From an uncultured Caulobacteraceae bacterium (GTDB lineage: Bacteria; Pseudomonadota; Alphaproteobacteria; Caulobacterales; Caulobacteraceae), in NCBI GenBank assembly GCA_937890965.1, contig CALAEG010000362.1:1-37204 (forward strand): 37,204 nt of DNA, read 5' to 3'. Positions within the stretch are counted from its first letter, which is position 1. Each line of letters starts with the position of its first letter. Both the position numbers and the translations under genes were made by a program. This document shows, piece by piece, positions 24,098 to 33,291 of this stretch. The notes beneath the pieces are model-generated. The model saw nothing but the letters and a program-made list of their open reading frames with translations, did no database searches and was not told where the DNA came from.

Positions 24098-25036
24098 TCA
24101 GTTACCTGAGACGCTGTCCACCGCGCCAAACAGCCCCCGCAACCGCTCGACAATCTCGGGCGCGAGCGGGGGACCCTGGATGGCGGCGAGGTTGGCTTCC
24201 AGGTGCTCTACGTTCCCGGTGCCGGTCAGTATGACTTCGGCGCCGGGTTCGTGGCGGCAGAAGCGATAGGCCGCCTCGGTCAACGAACCCACATCCGAGC
24301 GATCACGCAGGAAGCCCAGGGGATCGGCGGCGTCGATCTTGCCGGCGTCCACCTCTCCACGCTCGATCAATCCAGCCACCACCTCCTGCAGCGCCCCCGG
24401 CTGACTCAAGGAGCGCCGCACCGCGAACATGATCAGCGTGCCGACCGCGTGCTTCAGCGTCTCGGGAAAGACCCTGGTCCGCGCCGAGGGATTGAGCAGG
24501 TTGAAGCCGACCATGATCACGTCGAAGTGGTCATCGGGCAGGGCGCGCGTCAGCATCTTGTGGGCCGTGTCGCCGCCGAACTGCTCGGTGGCGCCGATGA
24601 AGCGGATCTTGCCCGCCGCCTGCTGACGCTTCATCTCGGGAACCAGCACCTCGGCGCAATAGTCGTATTGGCTGGGCGTGATCCCATGCAGGTGGAAGAC
24701 ATCGACATGGTCGGTGCCCAGTCGCCTGAGGCTGCCGTCCAGGCTCTCGGACAGTTCGGCGGCGGTGAACATGCGCTCGCCGCGGCCAGCGCTGGACTTG
24801 GTCGACAGGAAGACCTCGTCGCGCCGCCCGCGAATGCCCAGCCCCACAGCCTCTTCCGTGCCGTAGTTGCGGGCGGTGTCGATGAAGGTGACGCCCAGCT
24901 CAATGGCGCGACGGACGACGCTCGCCGCCTGCTCGGCATCCGCGCCCGTGGCCATGCCCAGCCGGCTCGCGCCGCCGCAGCCGAGGCCGGCGACACTGAC
25001 CTCGGCGCCGGTGCGTCCTAGCCGGACGGTCTGCAT
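24098..25036 (-). CDS. Aldo/keto reductase
   Basis: A 312-residue NAD(P)H-dependent reductase of the AKR fold, acting on aldehydes, ketones or sugars. The catalytic set is visible: Asp53 (VTFIDTARNYG), Tyr58, Lys80 (FLSTKSS) and His115/His117 (VDVFHLHG). The N-terminus LGRTGAEVSVAGLGCGGASRLG and the cofactor region VILTGTGNVEHLEANL are typical. Its ATG overlaps the stop of the CYP153 gene (TGATG-type overlap), so it is co-translated with the P450 and could process the alcohol or aldehyde it makes; that role is inference. Confidence 0.88.
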   Translation of the reverse strand: MQTVRLGRTGAEVSVAGLGCGGASRLGMATGADAEQAASVVRRAIELGVTFIDTARNYGTEEAVGLGIRGRRDEVFLSTKSSAGRGERMFTAAELSESLDGSLRRLGTDHVDVFHLHGITPSQYDYCAEVLVPEMKRQQAAGKIRFIGATEQFGGDTAHKMLTRALPDDHFDVIMVGFNLLNPSARTRVFPETLKHAVGTLIMFAVRRSLSQPGALQEVVAGLIERGEVDAGKIDAADPLGFLRDRSDVGSLTEAAYRFCRHEPGAEVILTGTGNVEHLEANLAAIQGPPLAPEIVERLRGLFGAVDSVSGN

Positions 25037-26295
25037 CAGCCGACGATACGGACCGGCAGCGTCTCGTAGCCCTTGACGAAGCTCGAGCGCACCCGGACCG
25101 GCTCCTCGACCACCTCGATCTTCGACCAGCGCTTGAGGATCTCTTCCCAGACGATCTTCAGCTGCATCTCGGCCAGCCGGTTGCCGACGCAGCGATGGAT
25201 GCCGAAGCCAAAGGACAGATGCTGGCGCGGCCGTTCGCGGTCGATGATAAAGGCGTTGGGCGTCTCGATCGCCTCTTCGTCACGGTTGCCCGAGACGTAC
25301 CACATGACCACCTTGTCGCCTTGTCTGATGGTCTTGTCGCGCAACTGAATGTCTGCCGTCGCCGTGCGCCGCATGTGGGCCAGCGGCGTCTGCCAACGAA
25401 CGATTTCCGGCACCATGGAGGTGATCAGGTCGTGGTTGCCCCGCAGCTTCTCGTACTGGTCGGGGTTTTCGTTCAGAGCCAACAGGCCGCCGCTGATCGA
25501 ATTGCGGGTGGTGTCGTTGCCGCCGATGATCAGCAGGATCAGGTTGCCGAGATATTCGTTGCGATCCATGTTCCGGGTCGCCTCGCCATGGGCCAGCATG
25601 GAGATCAGGTCGCCGGCCGGCGGCGCGTTGATCCGCTCGTTCCAAAGCCCGACGAAATAGTCGAGACAACCCATCAGGATCGCCTGCTTCTCGTCCTCTG
25701 TCTCGACCAGGGCGCCGGGCATCGGCGCGGTGGTGGCGACGTCCGACCAATAGGTCAGCTTGCGCCGCTCCTCGAAGGGGAAGTCGAACAGGGTGGCCAG
25801 CATCTGGGTGGTCAGCTCCACCGAGACCCTGTCGACCCAGTCGAAGGTCTCGCCGATCGGCAGCTCGTCCATGATCCTGGCCGCCCGCTCGCGGATGATC
25901 GGCTCCATATTGGCCAGGTTGGACGGCGAGACGATCGGGCTGACCGTCTTGCGCTGGGCGTCGTGCTTGGGAGGGTCCATCGAGATGAAGCTGGCGCGGC
26001 GCAGCTCCGGCGCGGCGTCTCGGATGGTGATGCCGCCCAAAGCCGATTCGGAGGAAAAGACCTGATGGTTGGTGTCGACCGCCATGATGTCGGCGTACTT
26101 GGTCACTGACCAATAGGGGCCGAACTCGCTATCGCGGCACCAGTGCACCGGCTCCTCGGCGCGCAGGCGCTCGAACCAGGGCCAGTGGGTGTTGGTGAGG
26201 AAGAGTTCAGGATCGCCGACATTGAAGTCCGCGAGCGGCGTCGAATAGGCCCGCTCGCGCGCGTCCTGCGCCACTCTCCCCGATCCGTCGGCCAT
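25036..26295 (-). CDS. CYP153-type cytochrome P450 alkane hydroxylase
   Basis: A 419-residue soluble bacterial P450. The heme-binding loop is FGFGIHRCVGNRLAEMQL with Cys369 as the iron ligand; the oxygen-binding I-helix is LIIGGNDTTRNS (256-266), and EIVR (297-300) is the ExxR helix. Family-specific stretches such as NTHWPWFERLRAEEPVHWCRDS, FGPYWSVTKYADIMAVDTNH, and SMDPPKHDAQRKTVSPIVSP point to CYP153, whose members hydroxylate the ends of medium-chain alkanes and fatty acids. The ATG at 26295 has GAGGGAG nine bases upstream; the frame start 51 bases earlier is less likely. No ferredoxin or ferredoxin reductase gene is present. The substrate is inferred. Confidence 0.88.
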   Translation of the reverse strand: MADGSGRVAQDARERAYSTPLADFNVGDPELFLTNTHWPWFERLRAEEPVHWCRDSEFGPYWSVTKYADIMAVDTNHQVFSSESALGGITIRDAAPELRRASFISMDPPKHDAQRKTVSPIVSPSNLANMEPIIRERAARIMDELPIGETFDWVDRVSVELTTQMLATLFDFPFEERRKLTYWSDVATTAPMPGALVETEDEKQAILMGCLDYFVGLWNERINAPPAGDLISMLAHGEATRNMDRNEYLGNLILLIIGGNDTTRNSISGGLLALNENPDQYEKLRGNHDLITSMVPEIVRWQTPLAHMRRTATADIQLRDKTIRQGDKVVMWYVSGNRDEEAIETPNAFIIDRERPRQHLSFGFGIHRCVGNRLAEMQLKIVWEEILKRWSKIEVVEEPVRVRSSFVKGYETLPVRIVG

Positions 26296-26391
26296 GACGG
26301 GAACTCCCTCGTTTCGCGGCGCCCTCGGCTGGACGTCTCCCCCCATGATGGCGCCAAGCCGCGCCTCGGGATAGCCGACATCCGGGCCGCG

Positions 26392-27216
26392 CTATTCGGG
26401 CGAGTTGCGCCGCACCTCACGGTACCAGGCCAACTGCTCGCTGGTGGCCAGCAGCTTGCCGTCTCTGCGCCAGTAGCTCGAGCGTTCATCCGAGGCGCCG
26501 CCGCCACCCACCCGGCCCTCGCACTCCACCAGGATGAAGTCGTCGCCAACCTCGGCGATCTCCTCGACGGTGGCATGCAGATAGGCCGTGAGCGTCAGGG
26601 TGGTGGTCATGATCGTCGGCCCCAGCGCGTACATCGCCCGCGGCGCTGAATTGTCGGTGATCATACCCAGCAGCGCCTTGTCCAAGGGCCCGCGCCGCGA
26701 GCGCACCCAGGCAAGCGACCGTGAATCCCCGGACGGCGCCGGCGGAAACCCCTCCAGGGTGCGCCGCTCGAAGGCGGAAGCTCCGTAATGCGTCGCGGCG
26801 CCCGGCATTTCGGGGCTCGGCAGGCTCTCCGGATCGGGGGCGTCGGGCATCTTGGCGAAGGCGAAATCCGGGGTCTTCGGCCGCCGCGCCATGGTGACGA
26901 TGCCGTGCACGCCGACCTGGTCCGATCCGGCCGGCAGCAACTCGACCTCCCACACCCCGACGGAGCCGCCTTGCCGCAGTCGCCGCGTGCGGATGTCGAG
27001 GTCGCCCGAGGGCAGCCCCGCGGCATAGGTCAGGGTCAGCGAGAGCGCTTCGCCCACCGCCTCCGGCTCGGCCTCCAGCACCCGGATGCAAAGCCCGATC
27101 GCGTAGCCGCCCCAAAGCCCGCCCCCGGGGTTGCTCCATTCCGGTCCGGCGAGGCTGGTCCATCGCCCGGGCGCGACGTGGGTGAGGGGAATAGACAGGG
27201 CGTGTGTTGAGCTCAT
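26392..27216 (-). CDS. TesB-like acyl-CoA thioesterase
   Basis: A 274-residue double-hotdog thioesterase-family protein. The first hotdog has WTSLAGPEWSNPGGGLWGGYAIGLCIRVL (residues 19-47), a common substrate-tunnel stretch, and DLDIRTRRLRQGGSVGVWEVEL. The second has LTAYLHATVEEIAEVGDDFILVECEGRVGGGGASDERSSYWRRDGKLLATSEQLAWYR. Such enzymes split acyl-CoA. It lies 96 bases upstream of the CYP153 gene on the same strand, which fits fatty-acid or alkane metabolism. I infer the catalytic class from the fold signature only. Confidence 0.75.
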   Translation of the reverse strand: MSSTHALSIPLTHVAPGRWTSLAGPEWSNPGGGLWGGYAIGLCIRVLEAEPEAVGEALSLTLTYAAGLPSGDLDIRTRRLRQGGSVGVWEVELLPAGSDQVGVHGIVTMARRPKTPDFAFAKMPDAPDPESLPSPEMPGAATHYGASAFERRTLEGFPPAPSGDSRSLAWVRSRRGPLDKALLGMITDNSAPRAMYALGPTIMTTTLTLTAYLHATVEEIAEVGDDFILVECEGRVGGGGASDERSSYWRRDGKLLATSEQLAWYREVRRNSPE

Positions 27217-27384
27217 GCGTTCACTGTAGCCAGCCGCCCCAAGGTCGCGGAAGAGCAGATGCGTCCAATTGGGCTTGTGCCGCGACCGGCTTTTGCGGAT
27301 GCAATCGCCGCCCCGACCGCGTCGACAACTAGGCCGCCTACCGCGGCGGCCGGCTCTGTTTGGAACCGGCGCCGCGGAGGCCGG

Positions 27385-27762
27385 TCAGCCCATCCGGTGC
27401 AGGCCGCAGAGCTTGTTGCCGTCGGGATCGCGCAGATAGGCGAGATAGAGCTTGCCCATGCCGCCTTCGCGTACGCCCGGCGGGTCCTCGCAGGTGGTCC
27501 CGCCATTGGCGACGCCGGCCGCGTGCCAGGCGTCGGCCTGGGCCGGCGAGCTGCAGGCGAAACCGATGGTGCCCCCATTGGGCGCTGTGGCGGGCTTGCC
27601 GTTGATCGGTTCGGACACCGAAAAGACCCCGGTCGGAGTCATGTAGAAGATCCGGTGGCCATCGACCCTGGCGGGCGGAACATCGAGCGTGCCAAGCAGC
27701 GCGTCATAGAACGTCTTGGCTTTGTCCAAGTCGTTGGTTCCGATCATGATATGCGAAAACAT
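27385..27762 (-). CDS. VOC (glyoxalase-like) family protein
   Basis: A 125-residue vicinal-oxygen-chelate protein. It starts FSHIMIGTNDLDKAKTFYDALLG, the usual first beta-alpha-beta unit with a metal-site histidine (His4), continues with YMTPTGVFSVSEPINGKPATAPNGGTIGF, and ends with YLAYLRDPDGNKLCGLHRM, the conserved RDPDGNK turn. Such proteins can be glyoxalases, dioxygenases or resistance proteins; this class (with N-terminal HIMIGTND) has no assigned role. The ATG at 27762 is the first credible start; the upstream extension is out of character. Genes on either side on the same strand are an MFS transporter and a thioesterase. Confidence 0.85.
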   Translation of the reverse strand: MFSHIMIGTNDLDKAKTFYDALLGTLDVPPARVDGHRIFYMTPTGVFSVSEPINGKPATAPNGGTIGFACSSPAQADAWHAAGVANGGTTCEDPPGVREGGMGKLYLAYLRDPDGNKLCGLHRMG

Positions 27763-27900
27763 CCTGCTGTTCCTTCCATTCCTGCGACTCAAGCAGAGCT
27801 TCCGTCCGGCTGTCGGCGCGCGACGGTAATCCCCCACACCCCCCGCACATGCGGGAAGATCGGCTCGATGACAATCCTGGGCGCCGGACAACTTCACACC

Positions 27901-29061
27901 CTAGCCTGGTCGCCCGCGTCCGCGCGCTCGCGCCAGATAGGTCAGGCCGATGGCGATGCCGGCGGCGCCGCAGGCCATAAAGGCGGTGCGGTAGGAGGTC
28001 GCCTGGGCCAAGGGCCCGAAGACCAAGTAGAGGCCGGTGACGCCGATCTCGCCGGCGAAACCCTTGACCGAGCCGATGGTGGCGCGGCGATCGGAGGGGA
28101 TGGCCTGCTGCAGCCGGCCCTCGAACACCACGTCGATCATCTTCAAAAGGCCGCTGTAGAGGGCGAGCAGGATCATGGCCGGGGGCGAGAAGAGGCCGGC
28201 GGCGACCGCCAGCATCGCTCCGCCCAGGGTGAAGAGGCCGTAGATCCGCCGCGTCGCCAGGCGCGAGACCCGGTGGGCGAGCAGGCTGGCCAGCATCTCG
28301 GTGGCGCTCTGGACCCCGACGAAGACGGCAATGAGCGGCCGCTGCAGGCCGACCTTGATCCCGAAGATGGGCCAAAACTCCTCCAGCGCCCCGCCAAGCG
28401 CCAGCACGATGGCGGAAAAGAGCAGGATGCTCAGCACCGCCGGCTCGCGCAGCGACAGGCTCAGGCCCAGGCGAAGGTGGGTCAGATAGTCGTGCTCGCT
28501 GGCCATCCTGGCCTTGTCCGCCGGTGGCAGGCTGAGCGCCGCAGCGACCGCGAAGCTGATCGAGCCCAGGCTGGCGGCCAGTTCCAGCGAATAGCCGTGG
28601 CGCGCCACGGCCGCCGCGCCCAGGGCGGCCAGGACCACGCCCGCGGCCTGCACCGCGCGCGCCCGGCCATAGATGCGGGTGTAGTCATAGGCGCTGCCTT
28701 GCGCCTTCAACTCGTCATAGAGCAGGGCCTCGAACGTGCCGGAGGTGAAGGCGCTCTTGATGCCCCAGAGCACCAGGCCGGCGAGAAAGCTCCAGAAGTG
28801 CGGATAGAGCAGCCAGACCACGAACCCCGCGGCGCGGGCCAGCTGAGCCAGCGCCAATATGTGCCGGCGCGACCAGCGATCGGCGATGACGCCGGAGGGG
28901 ATCTGCAAGGTGAAGGCGGTCGCCGACCAGGCGATCAGGGCGACCGAGATCTGCACAGGCGTCAGGCCCGCATCCACGAACATCACCGCGTAGAGCGGGA
29001 CGATCAGAATGAAGGAATCGAAGAACTTGAAAGCATAGAGTCGGGCGAGGAAGCTGGTCAT
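27901..29061 (-). CDS. MFS transporter
   Basis: A 386-residue membrane transporter of the major facilitator superfamily with about 12 predicted segments. The N-terminal half has the MFS loop-2/3 motif as VIADRWSRRHILALAQLARA (residues 57-76), after helix 2, and the layout ARLYAFKFFDSFILIVPLYAVMF, which is shared by an MFS subgroup with unknown substrates. The second half has GLLKMIDVVFEGRLQQAIPSDRRATIGSVKGFAGE. The solute is unknown. It starts 75 bases from the divergent DUF1905 gene. A remnant of a related gene start lies at 29603-29680. Confidence 0.82.
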   Translation of the reverse strand: MTSFLARLYAFKFFDSFILIVPLYAVMFVDAGLTPVQISVALIAWSATAFTLQIPSGVIADRWSRRHILALAQLARAAGFVVWLLYPHFWSFLAGLVLWGIKSAFTSGTFEALLYDELKAQGSAYDYTRIYGRARAVQAAGVVLAALGAAAVARHGYSLELAASLGSISFAVAAALSLPPADKARMASEHDYLTHLRLGLSLSLREPAVLSILLFSAIVLALGGALEEFWPIFGIKVGLQRPLIAVFVGVQSATEMLASLLAHRVSRLATRRIYGLFTLGGAMLAVAAGLFSPPAMILLALYSGLLKMIDVVFEGRLQQAIPSDRRATIGSVKGFAGEIGVTGLYLVFGPLAQATSYRTAFMACGAAGIAIGLTYLARARGRGRPG

Positions 29062-29135
29062 GCGCCACAGGCGTGACAGGCGTTCCAGCCAAAGTAAAAT
29101 GCGGGTCGAGGCGTCGAGCGGCGACGGAGGGTAGG

Positions 29136-29576
29136 ATGAAGTTCAAGGCCACGATTCAGCTCAACGGCAAGACGGCAACGGGGATCGAAGTTCCCGCCGC
29201 GGCGATCGACGCGCTGAACGCCGGCAAACGCCCCGCCGTGGTGGTCAAGGTGAATGCTTATGAATACCGGACCGCGGTTGGCGTCATGGGCGGCCGGACG
29301 CTGCTGCCGTTCAGCGCCGAGCACCGCGAAAAGTCCGGGCTCAAGGCCGGCGACGCGGTCACGGTCGAGCTCAGCCTCGACACGGCGCCGCGCGAGGTTA
29401 TCGTTCCGGAGGATCTGAAGCTGGCCCTTGGAAAGACCGCTGCGGCCGGCGAGGCGTTCGACGTGCTGTCCAACAGCCGGCAGCGCGCGATTCTCACCGA
29501 CCTGGACGGGGCGAAAACGGCCGAAACGCGCGCGAAGCGGCTCGCACGCGCGGTTGCGAGCCTGTCCGGCGGCTGA
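29136..29576 (+). CDS. DUF1905/YdeI-like domain protein
   Basis: A 146-residue cytosolic protein with two parts. Residues 1-92 form a DUF1905-type beta-barrel domain (MKFKATIQLNGKTATGIEVP to GDAVTVELSLD). Residues 93-146 form a YdeI/OmpD-associated (OmdA) C-terminal helix region (VPEDLKLALG, AFDVLSNSRQRAILTDLDGAKTAETRAKRLARAV). The tail helix with (AS)xRxR-like basic residues is typical of this bacteriocin-protection-like family. The role is not established. GGAGGGTAGG sits directly before the ATG. It lies between the divergent MFS gene and the decayed MFS gene start. Confidence 0.82.
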   Translation: MKFKATIQLNGKTATGIEVPAAAIDALNAGKRPAVVVKVNAYEYRTAVGVMGGRTLLPFSAEHREKSGLKAGDAVTVELSLDTAPREVIVPEDLKLALGKTAAAGEAFDVLSNSRQRAILTDLDGAKTAETRAKRLARAVASLSGG

Positions 29577-29602
29577 GTGGATCGGCGCGGGCGCGAGGTC
29601 TT

Positions 29603-29680
29603 GAACACTGCCACGCAAAACGACAAGGTCAGGATCAAGGCGCCGAAGACCTTGCAGGCATAGAGGCGGGCGCAAAGCAT
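29603..29680 (-). pseudogene. Remnant of an MFS transporter gene start
   Basis: From the ATG at 29680 the minus strand codes [19 protein letters not shown] followed by SFCVAVF, then leaves the family pattern. It aligns with residues 4-28 of the MFS gene at 27901-29061 (FLARLYAFKFFDSFILIVPL then YAVMF), with about 10 identical residues of 23 and clear DNA similarity in the first 35 bases. No helix 2 follows. I read it as the decayed 5' end of a second, related gene, possibly left when the neighbouring gene was inserted or duplicated. Confidence 0.5.
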
Positions 29681-29732
29681 CCTTAACCCTATTCGGTCAG
29701 TCTTCGCGTCCGAGCTTGGGGGCTTGAGAACG

Positions 29733-31562
29733 GTGACTGTGCAGGAGACCGCCGACCGCGCTTCGCCGCGCGCGCCCGCAACCGCGGACAGCGCCAGCGA
29801 GGCGTCGCTTCGGCTGTTCGTCGCCTCCAGCCGCAACGTCCGCAACCGCATGATCCACGCGACGGCCATGGGCGTCGGCTCGGCCGTGCTGCTGCCGGGG
29901 GTGATGAGCTATGTCTGGTTCGCCGCCGCCGCCATCCTGACCTTCTACGCCGCGGCGGTGGCGCGCGGGGCGGGCGCGACGATCGATCCCAAGGCCCGGG
30001 CCTATGCCGGCCGGATCCTGTTTGCGGTCACGCTGCTCAGCGCCTGCGTCTATTCCGCCTGGTTCGTCAGCTTGTGGCGATCGGGCGACGACGCGGCGCG
30101 ACTCTTCGCCATGGTGATGGTCTTCGTCTCCTTCACCTACATGCTGATGCAGTATTACGCCGTGCCGCGCACCTTCGTGGCGCTGATCTCGCCCTATCTG
30201 GTCACCCTGCTGCTGGTCGGCCTCGACATCATTTGGGATCGGACCCGGGCGGGCCATCCGTGGATCGTCGTCGCCATTGTGGCCGGCGGCGTCGGCCTGG
30301 CCAACTTTCTGCGCAACGCGCGCAGCCAGCTCGACGGTTCGCGCACCGCCTTGCGCGAGGCTCGCGCCCTGGCGCGCAGCGGCGAACAGGCCGCCGATGC
30401 GGCGAACGCGGCCAAGAGCGCCTTTCTGGCCACCATGAGCCACGAGATCCGAACGCCGCTGAACGGGGTGCTCGGCATGGCCCAGGCCATGCGCGCCGAC
30501 GAGCTGACGCCCGTGCAACAAGAACGCATCGCCATTGTGCAGCAGTCGGGCGAGACGCTGCTGGCCATCCTGAACGATATTCTCGACCTCTCGAAGATCG
30601 AGGCCGGTCGGCTAACGCTGGAATCGGTCCCGTTCGACCTTGAGGAGATCGTGCGCGGCTCGCACGCGGTGTTCGCGGCGATCGCCGAGGAGCGCGGCCT
30701 GGTCTTTCGCCTGGACCTCGAGGCGGGCGCAGGCGGCCTCTACCGGGGCGACCCCACCCGCGTCCGGCAGATCCTGCACAACCTCGCCTCCAATGCGCTC
30801 AAGTTCACGGCGGCTGGCGAGGTCTGCGTCAGCCTGTCCGCGCTCGAGCCGGGCGTCCGCATCGCCGTCTCCGACACCGGGGTCGGCATCGCGCCGGAGG
30901 TGCTGGAGACCCTGTTCGACAAGTTCGTCCAGGCCGACGTCTCGACAACACGACGCTATGGCGGCACCGGGCTTGGCCTCTCCATCTGCCGAGAGCTGGC
31001 GCAGATGATGGGCGGCTCGGTCCGCGCCGAAAGCCGCTTAGGCTGTGGCTCGACCTTCATCGTCGAGCTGCCCCTGGTGCGGCTGGGCGAGGTCGAGCGT
31101 GCGCCGGCGACCGAAGCGATGGAAGAGACGAACGCCGACCTGACCGGCTTACGCGTCCTGGCCGCCGAGGACAATCTCACCAACCAGCTGGTGCTCAAGA
31201 CCCTGCTGGCCCAGGTCGGGATCGAGCCCCTGATGGTCGAGAACGGCCAGCTGGCGTTCGAGGCCTGGGCGGCCGCGCCCTTCGACCTCATCCTGATGGA
31301 CATGCAGATGCCGGTCATGGACGGCCTGACCGCCACCGGCCTGATCCGCGCGGCGGAGGCCCGCACCGGTCGCGCCCGCACCCGGATCGTGGCCCTGTCC
31401 GCCGACGCCCTGGCCCATCAGGTGGCGGCCTATGCCCTGGCCGACATGGACGGCTGCCTGGCCAAGCCGATCGAGGTGCATCGACTGTTCGAGACTCTGC
31501 AGGCGGCGATGCAACCCCCTGAGACGGCGAATCCGGGCCGTATGGCCGCGCCGGCAGCCTAG
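29733..31562 (+). CDS. Hybrid histidine kinase with receiver domain
   Basis: A 609-residue membrane sensor kinase. Residues from about 45 to 195 hold roughly six membrane segments (for example [21 protein letters not shown] and [16 protein letters not shown]), an MHYT- or seven-TM-like sensor of unknown ligand. The kinase core has [13 protein letters not shown] (His about 237), [10 protein letters not shown] (N box), [22 protein letters not shown] and [14 protein letters not shown]. The C-terminal receiver has the acidic pair in AAEDNLTNQ, the phosphoacceptor Asp in [12 protein letters not shown], and LAKPI. The start is GTG 29733 with GGGGG 11 bases upstream; TTG 29724 is the alternative. 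No regulator gene is adjacent, so it may act in a phosphorelay. Confidence 0.9.
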   Translation: MTVQETADRASPRAPATADSASEASLRLFVASSRNVRNRMIHATAMGVGSAVLLPGVMSYVWFAAAAILTFYAAAVARGAGATIDPKARAYAGRILFAVTLLSACVYSAWFVSLWRSGDDAARLFAMVMVFVSFTYMLMQYYAVPRTFVALISPYLVTLLLVGLDIIWDRTRAGHPWIVVAIVAGGVGLANFLRNARSQLDGSRTALREARALARSGEQAADAANAAKSAFLATMSHEIRTPLNGVLGMAQAMRADELTPVQQERIAIVQQSGETLLAILNDILDLSKIEAGRLTLESVPFDLEEIVRGSHAVFAAIAEERGLVFRLDLEAGAGGLYRGDPTRVRQILHNLASNALKFTAAGEVCVSLSALEPGVRIAVSDTGVGIAPEVLETLFDKFVQADVSTTRRYGGTGLGLSICRELAQMMGGSVRAESRLGCGSTFIVELPLVRLGEVERAPATEAMEETNADLTGLRVLAAEDNLTNQLVLKTLLAQVGIEPLMVENGQLAFEAWAAAPFDLILMDMQMPVMDGLTATGLIRAAEARTGRARTRIVALSADALAHQVAAYALADMDGCLAKPIEVHRLFETLQAAMQPPETANPGRMAAPAA

Positions 31563-31698
31563 GCGCCGGCCTGATCGGACGGCCGTCCAGGCCTCGGTCA
31601 CATCGCCGCGCAGGGCTCGAAAATCCCTTCTCCCCCTTGCTTTTCAGCCTTGGACGAGTCGTGATCACGAGCGCCGACGCGGAAGACCGTGCGGACCT

Positions 31699-33156
31699 AT
31701 GGGCCCTGGGAGACGCCGTTTGACTTCAGATGCGCCGAAGGCCGCCGCGCGGCGGCTGGGCCTGCCGACCATCCTGACCTTCTCGGCCGTCACCCTGCCG
31801 ATGAGTTCGCTGGGCATCGCCCTGGCCATCTTCCTGCCGCGCTATTTCGCCAGCCATCTGGGCGTCAGCCTGACCGCGGTGGGCTTCGCCTTCTTCGCTG
31901 TGCGGCTCATCGACGTGCCGGTCGATCCGGTGCTCGGGCTGATGATGGACCGCACCCGGACCTTCCTTGGCCGCTATCGGCTGTGGCTGCTCATCGGCGC
32001 GCCGATCCTGATGCTGGCGGTCTATCAGCTGTTCATGGCGCCGATGGGCATATCGCGGGGCTATCTGATCGTCTGGCTACTGTGCATGTATCTCGGCACG
32101 TCGATCATCGGGCTATCCCACACAGCCTGGGCCTCGACCTTGGCCGCCGCCTATCACGAGCGCTCGCGCCTGTTCGGGGTTATCACCATGGTCAGCGTCG
32201 TCGCATCGGTGGCGGTGCTGGGCATCCCGACGCTCGCCAAGCACTATCATCTGGGCGACCCGGACGGGGTCCAGACCATGGGCTGGCTCACGATCTGCCT
32301 GATCCCCATCGGCATAGGCCTGGTGGCGTGGCGCATCCCCGAGCACGTCGCCGTCGATGTCCACACCACCCAGCAGTTCGCCTTCAGCGACTATTTGGGG
32401 CTGATCAGAAAGCCGGCCATGATCCGCCTGATCCTGGCCCAGGTCTGCCTGACGCTCAGTCCAGGCTGGATGAGCGCGCTCTACCTCTTCTTCTTCAAGG
32501 ACGTGCTCGGCTTCACCATCGCCACGGCCTCGGCCCTGCTCGGCGTCTACGTCCTGGCCGGGGTGGCCGGGGCGCCGATCACCACCTGGGTCTCGTCCAA
32601 GATCGGCAAGCACCGCACGCTGATGTTGACCACCTCGGCCTATTCGATCGGCCTGTGCGCGGTCATCGTCATACCCAAGGACGGCAACCTGCTCGCCGCC
32701 ATTCCGGTGATGCTCTGGTGCGGCGGCATGGCCTCGGGCTTCAACCTTTTGATCCAGTCCATGACCGCCGACGTGGGCGACGAGGTGAGGCTCGAGCAGG
32801 GTAAGCAGCGAATGAGCCTGATCTATTCGCTAACCAGCCTGGCGGCGAAGATCGCCGGAGCGTTTGCGATAATCCTGACCTACTGGGTTTTGGCCAAGGT
32901 CGGCTACAACGCAAAGGACGGCGCGCACAATACTGCCCATGCCGTCCTGGGCCTGGAACTTGCCTATGTGATCGGGCCGATCTTCTTCGCCATGCTGGGC
33001 GGCGCCTGTTTCATCGGCTGGAAGCTGGACGCGGTGCGCCACGGCGAGATACGCGAGCAGCTCGACGCCAGAGACGCCCAGTTCAACGAGGCGCCGATCA
33101 TCGAGAGCCTGACTGGCCAGCCGGCCATCCCGGTGCTCGCCACGGAAACGGACTAG
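31699..33156 (+). CDS. GPH/MelB-type sugar transporter (MFS)
   Basis: A 485-residue symporter of the glycoside-pentoside-hexuronide (MelB-like) group. It has 12 predicted membrane segments. The loop DPVLGLMMDRTRTFLGRYRLWLLIGAPILM is the diagnostic GPH signature, with the Asp pair near helix 2 and the RxGRxRxWLL pattern. Later, SSKIGKHRTLML and VGDEVRLEQGKQRMSLIYSL are also typical. It likely imports an oligosaccharide or glycoside with Na+ or H+. The ATG at 31699 is provisional: a TTG at 31720 has GGGAG seven bases upstream. Downstream are a deacetylase and an alpha-mannosidase, suggesting a mannose-containing glycan. Its stop codon lies inside a two-hairpin repeat. Confidence 0.87.
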   Translation: MGPGRRRLTSDAPKAAARRLGLPTILTFSAVTLPMSSLGIALAIFLPRYFASHLGVSLTAVGFAFFAVRLIDVPVDPVLGLMMDRTRTFLGRYRLWLLIGAPILMLAVYQLFMAPMGISRGYLIVWLLCMYLGTSIIGLSHTAWASTLAAAYHERSRLFGVITMVSVVASVAVLGIPTLAKHYHLGDPDGVQTMGWLTICLIPIGIGLVAWRIPEHVAVDVHTTQQFAFSDYLGLIRKPAMIRLILAQVCLTLSPGWMSALYLFFFKDVLGFTIATASALLGVYVLAGVAGAPITTWVSSKIGKHRTLMLTTSAYSIGLCAVIVIPKDGNLLAAIPVMLWCGGMASGFNLLIQSMTADVGDEVRLEQGKQRMSLIYSLTSLAAKIAGAFAIILTYWVLAKVGYNAKDGAHNTAHAVLGLELAYVIGPIFFAMLGGACFIGWKLDAVRHGEIREQLDARDAQFNEAPIIESLTGQPAIPVLATETD

Positions 33157-33270
33157 AGCATGTTAGGCGAAAGTGTGGGCGGTTTCGCCGCTCGAACATG
33201 CTCTAAACTTATGATTCTAGACCCTTTTTATCTGGTTCAGATGGGTCCATCTGAGCCAGAAAGGGTCTAG
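33154..33270. repeat. Two-hairpin repeat, copy 2
   Basis: Hairpin A pairs TAGAGCATGTT (33154-33164) with AACATGCTCTA (33195-33205) and encloses GAAAGTGTG and GCGGTTTCGCC, matching copy 1. Hairpin B pairs CTAGACCCTTT (33217-33227) with AAAGGGTCTAG (33260-33270). It has a 5' bulge TTAT and a second stem 33232-33244 against 33247-33259. The stems differ in sequence from copy 1 but keep the same architecture and bulge side. It lies between the sugar transporter and deacetylase genes and would attenuate or end the transcript. Confidence 0.75.
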
Positions 33271-33291
33271 GGGGCTGAGAGCCGCCGCTCG

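Noticed and set aside
27259-29076. 605-residue plus-strand frame over the MFS and VOC genes
   Set aside because: Gln/Arg/Gly-rich with no domain, antisense to two convincing genes.
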